Part shown: piece by piece, positions 55,966 to 64,000 of the stretch
Numbering within the stretch: the stretch's first letter is position 1
How the letters are laid out: every line of letters begins with the position of its first letter
Assembly: GCA_018894105.1 (NCBI GenBank)
Contig: CM032118.1
Location: 31,476,690 to 31,540,689 of the forward strand
Length of the DNA stretch: 64,000 nt
Source: Jacaranda mimosifolia
Lineage: Eukaryota; Streptophyta; Magnoliopsida; Lamiales; Bignoniaceae
Direction: 5' to 3'
Program-made: the position numbers and the translations under genes
The notes under the pieces: generated by a model
What the model saw: the letters and a program-made list of their open reading frames with translations, nothing else
What the model was told of the DNA's origin: nothing
Databases searched by the model: none

Positions 55966-58408
55966 ATGATGCCGAGGGTTTTTAGCGGTGATGAAGGTAA
56001 CTGGGGGAGCGATAGTGAGGAGGCCAGGTTGGAAGGGCTCCGACCAGCAGTGGGAGTGATTCGACTAGTGATTTTGATAGCTCATCGAGTGATAGCTCGA
56101 CCTCTAATAGTTCTAGTAATGAACGAGTTAGCACTGGGGCCGAGGCTGGGCCGAGCGAACCCCTAATGTCTCATGGTCAGTTTTTTACCCTCGATCACTA
56201 CGTGAGATTAGGTCGGAGGTAACTGAGCGGGCGTTAATATCCTAGGCAGGTTTATCACATTCCCCAAGGTTATGAGCTGATTGTCTCGGGGCCTAGGGGT
56301 AGGATGCATCAACCACCTACTGGTTGCATTACTGTGTTTGAGGATAACCTTAGATGTGGGCTTAGATTCCTCCTTATTGAGCTAATAATCGACCTGTTGA
56401 GGGGTCTTCAGGTCTGCATCACCCAACTTCTCCCTAACTGTTTTTCAACCATATACAGTTTTGTAGTTTTGATGCACGTCCACAACCAGCCTCCTACCTT
56501 TGCCAACTTTAGCAACTGCTTTCACCTGACTATGTCTTTTAAGTCGGGGAGTACTGAGGAGTAAGGCTTTTATTACCTGACCACCCACTCTCATCAAAAT
56601 TTTTTGGTGACCCCAGCCTCATCCTTTGGCCAAAAATGAAAAATTAGGTACTTTTATGTTCGGGCTCTAAGGGGAGTGGGCTTCAATATCCCTAGGGGTT
56701 GGATGCGAGGTTATGTTCAAATGTCGGGAAGCCAAACTCCGACTTGGCCAAACACCTTTACACGGGAGCTGGTCGATTTTGGAAAGATGAAGGCATGTGT
56801 CTATATTGAAGAGAAAAATCTTATGGTCAGATGGAGGCATTTGTCTATATTGAGGAGAAAAATCTTATGCTGGCGGGCTACACTTGACTTGCCCGAGGAT
56901 GCTCGATGAGGTAGATAGTTGCACATGTTTCTCTTAGTTGTTATGTCTCTACTGTTTAGTCGAGTTTCATATATTTTGGTTTTGTTGTCATACAGATCGA
57001 GAAGAGATAATGAGTCAAACTTGAGCCTAGGCTATTGCTCGCGCAGAGAGAAATTGAGAGCACCGCAGGGGCATGGGAGCTCAATGAAAGGTAGTTGCAT
57101 TAGTCGCATCATAGCTTGTTGTTGCTGCTGCTGCTCCAATTGGACTGGCGGCTCTGCTGGTCGAGGAAAAAGGCCTACGACTGAATAGGTGGGGCCAGCC
57201 CTAAAGAGGATGATGGCCTAGAAAGGCAAAGGGAAGGCTAGGGCAGCAAATGGATATAACCTCTTTGGGGGTCAAGATTATGGGGAGCTCTTCGACTTGA
57301 CTAAACTGCCCTTACCGCGATTCAGGACTGAACTGGTAGTCCATAACTTTGTGTCTATGATGACAGCGGGGGAGATTGAGTCCTTGTTAATGAAGGTTTT
57401 GATGACTGGTTTATTTGCATCGAACCAGTGCAAGATGATGGAGAAAAGTCAGGGCACGATGATGAAGGCCTTAGCTTATCACGACAATATGGTAAAGATT
57501 TTAGTTGAGTAATACTTGTTGTTGAATAATTCATGGTGTTTTGCTTATGTTGACGAGAACGTTATCTTTGTAGGTTGGCCAGCTGGGCTACCATATGCTC
57601 CAGAGGTTGGAACTAGCTCTCAACTAAGTAGACCAGATGCAGGAAAAGCACAAAGAAATAGAAATGACTAAAGTGGCACTTGAAACTACCCAGATAAAGG
57701 TTGAGCGACTGACCAAGTAGTTGGAGGAGAGGGGTACACAGCTCGAGACGAAAGATATTGAGCTGATGGCGGCTATGAGCAGGTGGAGTGTAGTCGAGGA
57801 GCTCTTGAAGAAGGCCCAAGTGGCAGTGCATTCCTACTATGATAATGGTTGAGCCCAAGGGTACGAGGCTGCACTTCAATTTGCTTAGTGTGAGTTTGGT
57901 AAGACGCTGCCCAACATTCGACAGAAGACTGTTCAACAGTTTATGCTAACTTCTGCCTTCATAGATGCTAATGTCTTCTTCTCTGTTAATGACGTAAGGA
58001 TGCCTTTGACAAAGTTGTCAAGCAGCTGGAGTTTATTGGTTACTCATTCAGCCCAGAGGATAAGGAGCGCTTAAGTTATACGGTCACGAGCAGCTGCAAG
58101 AGTATCCCCAACAAGTCTGCTTCATCGAAGGGGCCCCCCACCGATGAGGCTGCTCCAGTCGAGGAGCTATCTGTTGCGCCCACTAATGTTTCTGCCCATG
58201 AAGCCAGGGTCGAGGCGGTGATTGTTGAATTCGACTTCACTAATGATTTTGCCTTCGACATTTGGGATGGCAAAGTTAACGTGACTGACTATTTTTCCCT
58301 TAGCCCATATCCCTTTCTAGTTGAGGAAGCAGGACCCTCTCGGCATCCAGAGTAGGATGAGGGTAGCCCTATGCAAGCTGAATGGGTTGGGTCTAGCAAT
58401 CCTTGAAG
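55966..58408 (+). pseudogene. Tat extra ORF in antisense orientation (plant transposon-type protein)
   Basis: A 2.4-kb coding trace on the plus strand, opposite to gag-pol. It starts MMPRVFSGDEGNWGSDSEEA, then a Ser/Asp/Glu-rich acidic region (reached by a frame change near 56040). Next comes a folded block (LRFLLIELIIDLLRGLQVCI, then LPNCF and FANFSNCFHLTMSFK, 56304-56560), the 'putative plant transposon protein' type domain. A coiled-coil region follows at 57600-57800 (KHKEIEMTKVALETTQIKVE, then QLETKDIELMAAM) and a tail near 57900-58020. Frameshifts and stops break it into at least five pieces. The function of this protein class is not established. A plus-strand TATA box lies upstream. Confidence 0.65.
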
Positions 58409-59300
58409 TCCTGGGCTTTATGTGCTTGGTCGCATTGCGAGGCGTTCATTTGTAACTTTTTAATTTTGCAACTCTCTGAACGGATGTACTCGGATTCTGT
58501 TTTTTGATAATATAAGTATTTTACCTTTATGCATCAATATGTAATTTATCTTGCTTTCATTTTAATGCATTTGTTGAGATTGAATGTCGATTATCAATAA
58601 CTAACAACATAAACAACTCGACCTTGGAAGAAGAATTAGGTAACGCAATCCCTTAATAAAAGAATTAAACATGTTCATGGTCGGTCTAAAAATCGATCGG
58701 TGCAAAAGTAATGAATTGATCCAGGATGTTTACATTAAGTTAGGGCCTTTAAAGTATTTGTTGTCGACTTTTGGGTTAATTTAGGTCGTACCCCTTGTGG
58801 TGAAATGAGCAACATTAAGGTTTATTAGTCTGTGTCGAAATCGATCTCAAGCTTTTGTGTTAGCCTGAGCGATACCGAGACCATAGTCGACCATTGTCGT
58901 CATAATGCAATTAATATTTTTAATGTGTGAGTTATATGTTTTTGATTTGTCGTGGCTGATGAGCCTAAATATCTTGGCTAAAAGCCTTCTGATTGACCCC
59001 ATGGTCGACTATGAGTGATGAAATCATTAACTTTTGACTACGAGGTTGACTGCAATCAATGAAATCGTTTACTTCGACTATAGGGTCGACTGTAATTATT
59101 TATTCATTTATTTCTGTGGCTGAAAAGCCTGAATATCTCGGCTGGAAGCTGATCTCTGATCAACTATGGGGTCGACTCCGAATGATTCGGTCGTTCGCCA
59201 ATTTGGGATAGAAACCTTTATCTTACTGTATGAGCAGAGTGTTGTACAAATGGGCATAGTTTTGTTACTTTTAGAGAGTTGTTGTAGTACAATGGGGGGC
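58409..59300. other. Non-coding spacer between antisense ORF and integrase
   Basis: Contains loosely repeated units at about 58940-59180: AAATATCTTGGCTAAAAGCC / GAATATCTCGGCTGGAAGC, and GGTCGACT repeated four to five times. No gene was seen. The two ORFs converge here, so it may hold both 3' ends; ATAATATAAGTATTTT near 58508 is A/T-rich but is not a clear polyadenylation signal. Confidence 0.45.
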
Positions 59301-59309
59301 TTTGAGCAT

Positions 59310-60420
59310 TGTTACACATAGAATTTCTTCAAGTTTATCGCGTTCCATGGTCAAGGGATCTCATTTCCATACATGTCTGCAAGTTGATATGTGTTGTGCT
59401 TTGCTACCTTGACCATCGAGTATAGGCCTTCCCACTTTGGGTCAAGCTTTCCCACGTTCTTCAACATTTCGACTTTCTTGAGGACAAAGTTTCCTACTTT
59501 GAAAGTTCTGGGTTGAACTCCCTTGTTGTAATGTTCCGCCATCTTTAACCTATATCTCTGTATTGTGGTGTAAGCTTGCTGTCACAACTCATCGATGGTC
59601 TCCATATCGAGTTCCCGCTCTGAAGTGTTTCTGATTGGGTTGAAATGGATCACTCGAGTTGTATGTTGAATTAGTTCTGTTAGGATGACTGCCTCTGATA
59701 CATAAACCAAGCTATAAGGGCTATGACTGTGGTTGTTTGGGGAGTTATTTTATATGCCACAGGCGCCCGGGAGGTCGTTTGCCCAACTCGCGCCAGTTCT
59801 TTCTAGTCGAGCCTTCAGATGGTCGAGCACAGTTCTATTTGTGACCTCTGTCTGACCGGTAGCTTGGGGATTTTCTACTAAAGTGAAGTGTTGGCAAATC
59901 CCGAGGCTTTCACACCAAGGCCTCGTATTTCTGCTTTGAATTGTACTTCGCTGTCTGATATCAAGACTTTGTGTAGATCAAAATGGTAGACAATAATATT
60001 CCATATGAAACACTTAATGGTGGTGTCGGTTATTTTGGGCACAACCTTCGATTCAACCCACTTCGTAAAGTACTCGATGGCGATGATCATAAATTTCCTC
60101 TAACCCGTCGTTTTTTAAAAAGACCGACTATATCAATTCCACACTGGTCGAACGGCCACATGATCTATACATTTACCATCGATGAAGCATGTTAATATGG
60201 GATGTTTGAGTGGAGCTGGCAGGATTGGCACCTTCTGGCGAAGTCAATGGCGTCTTTTAGTAGCATCGGCCAGAAATATCCATATCTGATGATCATATGC
60301 GCTAGTGACCGCTCTCTGGAGTGATTGCCACAAATACCTACATGGAGTTCGTGCAAGACGTCGCTAGCCTGGGATGGAGTTAGGCATCTCAGCGGGGGTC
60401 TTGATATCGACCTCCGATAA
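59310..60420 (-). pseudogene. Tat integrase
   Basis: The minus strand shows an HHCC zinc-binding domain (LHELHVGICGNHSRER, then YFWPMLLKDA and CQSCQLHS), a core with IDIVGLF and IAIEYFTKWVESKVVPKIT (normally DYFTKW; the Asp before YFTKW is Glu), then ISDSEVQF. The C-terminal tail follows (MAEHYNKGVQPRTFKVGNFV, then VLKKVE, LDPKWEGLYSM). Frameshifts and stops occur, for example at about 60080-60200 and 59800-59880. The enzyme would insert the cDNA into host DNA. Confidence 0.8.
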
Positions 60421-60779
60421 AGCTAACCATGTTCATCAAGTGCGAATTTAGCAGCTTGACCCCTAAGCCTATGTGCTTCCCCCTTATCTTTGAGGGTTGT
60501 TTATTCTCTCAAGTACACCTTTATGGGATCTTGCCAGAAGAGGGGAGCTTTTTCGATTTGCCTTATCAAATACGTGTCAAAGGCAAATATGATGGGCTTC
60601 GTTGCAACCAAAAAATTTATTGTCTTGTACCTCATCCTTTTCATCGAGCTTGCGAACTTCAACTGTGTGTTCGCACGTTTGTTTTATGATCGAGGAACCT
60701 GGCTAAGGGAAAACTTCTTGAATAGCTGTTGTAGCCTTTTCATCTCAACCAGGTATCTGCTTATTGTGGCCTATTTAGC

Positions 60780-61500
60780 TTCAAAGTTTCCTTTGAACTG
60801 CTCCGCAACTAGTTAAGAGTGGATGATGGCCACTAGCTGCTTGATACCACGGTCTGCTGCCATCCTCATGCCAATGAGGAGGGCCTCATACTCTGCTTCA
60901 TTTTTAGTTACTGGGTAGTAGAGCTTGATTGCAAAATCATATTCCTCTACAAGTGGCAAGCGCAGCAAGATGCCAATCCCTCATCTAGAGAAGGTCGTCC
61001 ACCCGTCAACGTGCAGTGTCCATACAAAGGAGTTGTTGTGGCTCTGGTCGGGTAGGTCCAGTCTCTCGGTAATAAAGTCCACTAACACTTGTGCTTTTAT
61101 AGCAGTTCGGGGTTGGAATGTGATGTCAAATTTAGCCAACTCAATTGCCATTTGGCCAGTCCTGATGTATAAGGTTTTGACAACGCTTACTTTAAATGTT
61201 AGTTCATCAGGACAACAGTAGCATGAGATTGAAAGTAGGGTCTCAACTTTTGAGTTGTTGTGGCCAGGGCGAGGGCGAGGGCGAATTTTTCAATCTCAAA
61301 ATAGTTATGCTCGGGGCCTTGCAGTGCTTTACTACTGTAGTAGATGGGCCGATGAAAACCATCTCTGATCGACACCAAGATGGAACTTATAGAATCCAAT
61401 GAGACTACGAAGTACAGTTGCAAAATTTCTCCTAACTCAGGCTTAGCCAACATGGGCGTAGAGGAGAGAGAATGTTTCAGGTCGATTAAGGCCCGGTCAC
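60780..61500 (-). pseudogene. Tat RNase H domains (RNH and second RNH-like)
   Basis: The first domain reads PIYYSSKALQGPEHNYFEIE, followed by KFALALALATTTQKLRPYFQ, typical of gypsy RNase H. It is followed by ILRTGQM-like and LAKFDITFQPR blocks, then a second domain with FVWTLHVDG, GIGILL and KNEAEYEALLIGMRMA. That second domain has the D...E pattern of the additional RNase H found in Tat elements. One stop follows the DG motif and others lie downstream. Confidence 0.8.
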
Positions 61501-61529
61501 ATTACTCCATCTATTGAAAACCCAACTTT

Positions 61530-62580
61530 TTTACTTTTTTACGTTTCTCAAAATCTTGAAAAATGGTAAGCTTTTGTCAGCTAATCGGGCAATAAACCTC
61601 CCCAGAGCTATGACCCTTCTGACGAAATGTTGCACGTCTCTAACTATTCGAGGGAGCGTGATGTCCAAAACTGCTTGAATTTTTTGTGGGTTTGCCTCAA
61701 TACCTTGTCGGTTGACCATGTAACCTAAAAATTTACCTCATTGCACCCCAAAGGCACACTTATTGGGGTTGAGCTTCATGCCAAATGCTCTGAGTATTGA
61801 AAATGTGTGGTTGAGGTCGATCAGATGATTATGTTCTTTTTCAGTTTTGATAATCATGTCATCGACATAGACCTCTATGGATTTGTCGATCTTATTCTTG
61901 AATAAAAAGTTCACTAGCCTCTGATACGTCACACATGTGTTTTTTAGCCCAAAAGGCATGTCCAGAAAACAGTAACCCCATTGGGGACGACAAAAGATGT
62001 CTTGTCCCTATCTTCGGGGGCCATAAAGATTTGGTAACATCCTTGGAATGCATCCATCATACTCAATAAATCTCAACCAGTAGAAGAATCAACTAATAAA
62101 TCTAAACGAGGTAGGGGGTAAGGATCTTTAGGGCAAGCTTTATTCAAGCCAGTGAAAGCGTTACATATGCACCATTTGCCTTTATTCTTATGGACAAGGA
62201 CTACATTACAAAGCCAACTCGGATATTGAATTTCTACAATGTAAGCTAATTTTAAGAGCTTGTTGACCTCCTCTTTAATGATCTGGCATCGCTCAGCATT
62301 GAAGGTCCTGGTCTGCTACTTCACTGGTTTATATAAGGGGTCCACGTTCAGATGGTGGACTATGATGCTGGGGTTGATTCCCTGGAGGTCGGAAGCCTTC
62401 CACGCTAAGATATCAATGTTTTGTCTGAGAAAATCGACCTTGAGGCGCTTCATGCTATCCCTCAAATCAACACAAATTCTAGTGGTTTTGTCAGGGTTTC
62501 TAGGCTCCAGCTCGATTGTCTTGAACTCACCGATGGGCTTCGCTCTAATTTTTTTGAGCTTTCTCTTCTTGCTCAACTGA
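61530..62580 (-). pseudogene. Tat reverse transcriptase
   Basis: The N-terminal lead (IGEFKTIELEPRNPDKTTRI, then HHLNVDPLYKPVK) is followed by YPSWLCNVVLVHKNKGKW, DPYPLPRLDLLVDSSTG, MDAFQGCYQI and, after a one-base slip near 61965, MPFGLKNTCVTYQR and IEVYVDDMIIKT. The catalytic YVDD box is intact. One stop (TGA) lies before the LLSMMDAF motif. Downstream VNRQGIEANPQKIQAVLDI begins the connection domain. Confidence 0.85.
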
Positions 62581-62639
62581 CCCTCCTCGGGATTCGCTAT
62601 TGGGGCATCCCCTGGGGATCTCAGCTTTGGTAAACTCTT

Positions 62640-63050
62640 TTGCTATGTGGCCTCGACTGAGATAGTGTAACAGCGCCATGCTTCCTTGACATTATTACAC
62701 AAGAGCTCTCCTGTGTCGGCTGTGGCTGGAAACTTAACCTTCATGTGATAGGTCAAAACAACGACGTGAAAGTCGTTCAGAGCCAGTTGTCCGATTGTGG
62801 CATTGTATGCAAAGGGAGCGTTAAAGACCAGATAATTGATCATGAGGGTTTTCCTCGAAGAGCTTCCTTGAATGATGTAGAAAGGTTGATGGATCCCTCA
62901 AGTATGATTTTTGTTCATCCAAATCCGACCAACGGTGTTCTGATTGGTTCAAACTTCAACTTTCCCGACTTCATTCTTTCCAAAGTCGACAAGAATATAA
63001 TATTCGTTGAATTTCCATTATCGACCAGGATTTTCCTAACCTAAAAGTTA
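62640..63050 (-). pseudogene. Tat aspartic protease
   Basis: The minus strand reads KILVDNGNSTNIIFLSTLER, then PLVGFG, and after a shift APFAYNATIGQLALNDFHVV, TYHMKVKFPA. This is the Tat protease pattern (VLVDNGSSADILF..., PLVGF.G, APSAYNAILGRP.L, STYH...KFPT). VDNG with Asp is kept; at least one frame change and a stop occur. Confidence 0.75.
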
Positions 63051-64000
63051 GCAATTTCTATAGGTACGACCAAAGGGAAATCCAGTTTGTTGTCTCATCC
63101 CTGACTTTGTATGTGCAACAGGTCTGCATCTAAAAAAAAAATTAACTCTGCACTGGTAGATAGCTAAAAAAAAATTTCGACCGAAGAGGTTTTGGTCGAC
63201 TCTAGCCTGCATTGGTGTTGCCTCCTAGCTGACTAGGAATCTCCGCTGGTTGGACCTCCTACAATGGTGTCAATGACTCCTCTGAGGGGTGGGCAGGGAT
63301 CATGGGTGGGTTTTTTTCCTTTGTCTTCCCTCCTCGGGCTAACTGACCTTTCTCTACAAGGAGTTTGGTCGGTTTTGCCTGCCTCTTATTGTGTATTCTC
63401 GTCGATAAACTTTTTCAGGTGGCCCTGACAAATCAGCCTCTCAATCTCATTATAGAGGTTGAAGCAGTCCTCTGTGTCTTGGCCTCTCTGTTTGTGAAAG
63501 TGACAATATTTCTCATATTTCTTCATTGCCTCTGTTTCAGTCAAGTTTCTCTGTTTTTTCAAGAGGTTGTTGTGTTGAATGGAAAATAACACCTCTTTTC
63601 TCTGAAGATTGAGTGGATTGTAATCGTGGAAGCACTTAATGGGGTAATCGACTTCCCTCTTTGGTCTGGCGATTGTCCTTCTCTTTGGTTTTTCTCTTTT
63701 TAGCCTCAGGATTGCCATATTTCAAGCTGTTCATATCCTCATGCGTTATATACCTTTCCATGAAGTCGAATAGTTCCTCTATCAAAGTGGGCCACTCGCA
63801 CATCAACACATTGGCGTATTCTTTGTGTTGTAGATTCAAGAAAAACACATCAATTAGAAGTTCGATCCATGGACTATCAATCTTCAAAACTTCAGTATTG
63901 AACCTCGTGAAAAAATCTCAAAGCGACTTCGCTCATTCTGTTTGATTGTATGTAAATGAGTGTGAGGGAGCTTCGCTTTTCTTCAGTCGGCAAATTGATG
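63051..64000 (-). pseudogene. Tat gag, 3' part
   Basis: Minus-strand open pieces carry IDSPWIELLIDVFFLNLQHK and IEELFDFMERYITHED (63636-63887), then KYCHFHKQRGQDTEDCFNLY and IERLICQGHLKKFI (63386-63718). The second is the family's zinc-binding motif (KYC.FH...GH.T..C..L...IE.LI..G.L..FV), with Gln in place of the usual Gly-His pair. A frame change joins the pieces. The gag start, primer site and 5' LTR lie beyond 64000. Confidence 0.8.

Larger units (their letters stand above)
54719..64000 (-). mobile_element. Tat-lineage Ty3/gypsy retrotransposon, minus strand, 5' part outside the window
   Basis: The element reads from right to left: gag, protease, reverse transcriptase, RNase H, a second RNase H-like domain, integrase, an extra ORF on the opposite strand, polypurine tract and 3' LTR. 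Long size, the second RNase H and an antisense ORF between pol and the 3' LTR are features of the Tat group. The solo LTRs at 2713, 10699 and, more distantly, 37840 belong to the same family. Each coding part has frameshifts or stops, so this copy is probably inactive. Confidence 0.85.

Overview
The window looks like repeat-dominated chromosomal DNA from a flowering plant, probably a eudicot. It is very AT-rich, genes are sparse, and the sequence is packed with plant-type transposable elements: Ty1/copia, Athila and Tat lineages of Ty3/gypsy, CACTA, hAT and long-TIR elements. The only recognisable host genes are CYP71D-type cytochrome P450 copies and a fragment of a MYBC1/PCL1-like GARP transcription factor. 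Species cannot be read from the sequence. No rRNA gene, tRNA gene or CRISPR array was seen.

Layout, left to right. At 1-8116 is a degenerate copia element (gag-protease, integrase, RT, RNase H, polypurine tract, LTR). Its integrase gene is split by a Tat-family solo LTR (2713-4536, target duplication CATAG), and that LTR is itself split by a hAT-like element (2778-3845). At 8117-13356 are LTR-type repeats, a second Tat solo LTR (10699-11430) and an RNase H fragment. At about 14430-26330 is a decayed CACTA transposon coding on the minus strand, with a 1.2-kb hAT-type element (20961-22157) inside its transposase and a captured MYBC1-like gene fragment (25037-25345). At 26743-27420 is a foldback element.

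From 27640 to 37115 lies a minus-strand P450 pseudogene. An Athila retrotransposon (27826-35024, duplication AGCTC) broke its second exon, and a copia-type solo LTR (35753-36250, duplication TAATG) broke the end of its first exon. Then come a Tat-related LTR (37840-38466), a chromovirus-type gag remnant, a large antisense LTR-like repeat, and a second CACTA element with both ends visible (41634-49353). A partly tandemly duplicated Athila 3' end (49620-51480) precedes the better-preserved P450 copy (51663-53505, minus strand). That copy has a one-base frameshift and a Trp in place of the haem-ligating Cys. After a CACTA end fragment (54252-54718), the window finishes inside a minus-strand Tat element (54719 to beyond 64000). 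This Tat element carries an extra ORF on the opposite strand, with its own TATA box.

Nothing here forms an operon or a working pathway; the connecting thread is layered insertion history. The two P450 loci share exons, intron position and about 250 bp of upstream sequence, so they are duplicates; one was dismantled by transposons and the other disabled by small lesions. No wholly new system is proven. The best candidates for a second look are the Tat antisense ORF with its own promoter, the transcription-factor fragment inside a CACTA element, and the P450 with the altered haem-ligand codon.
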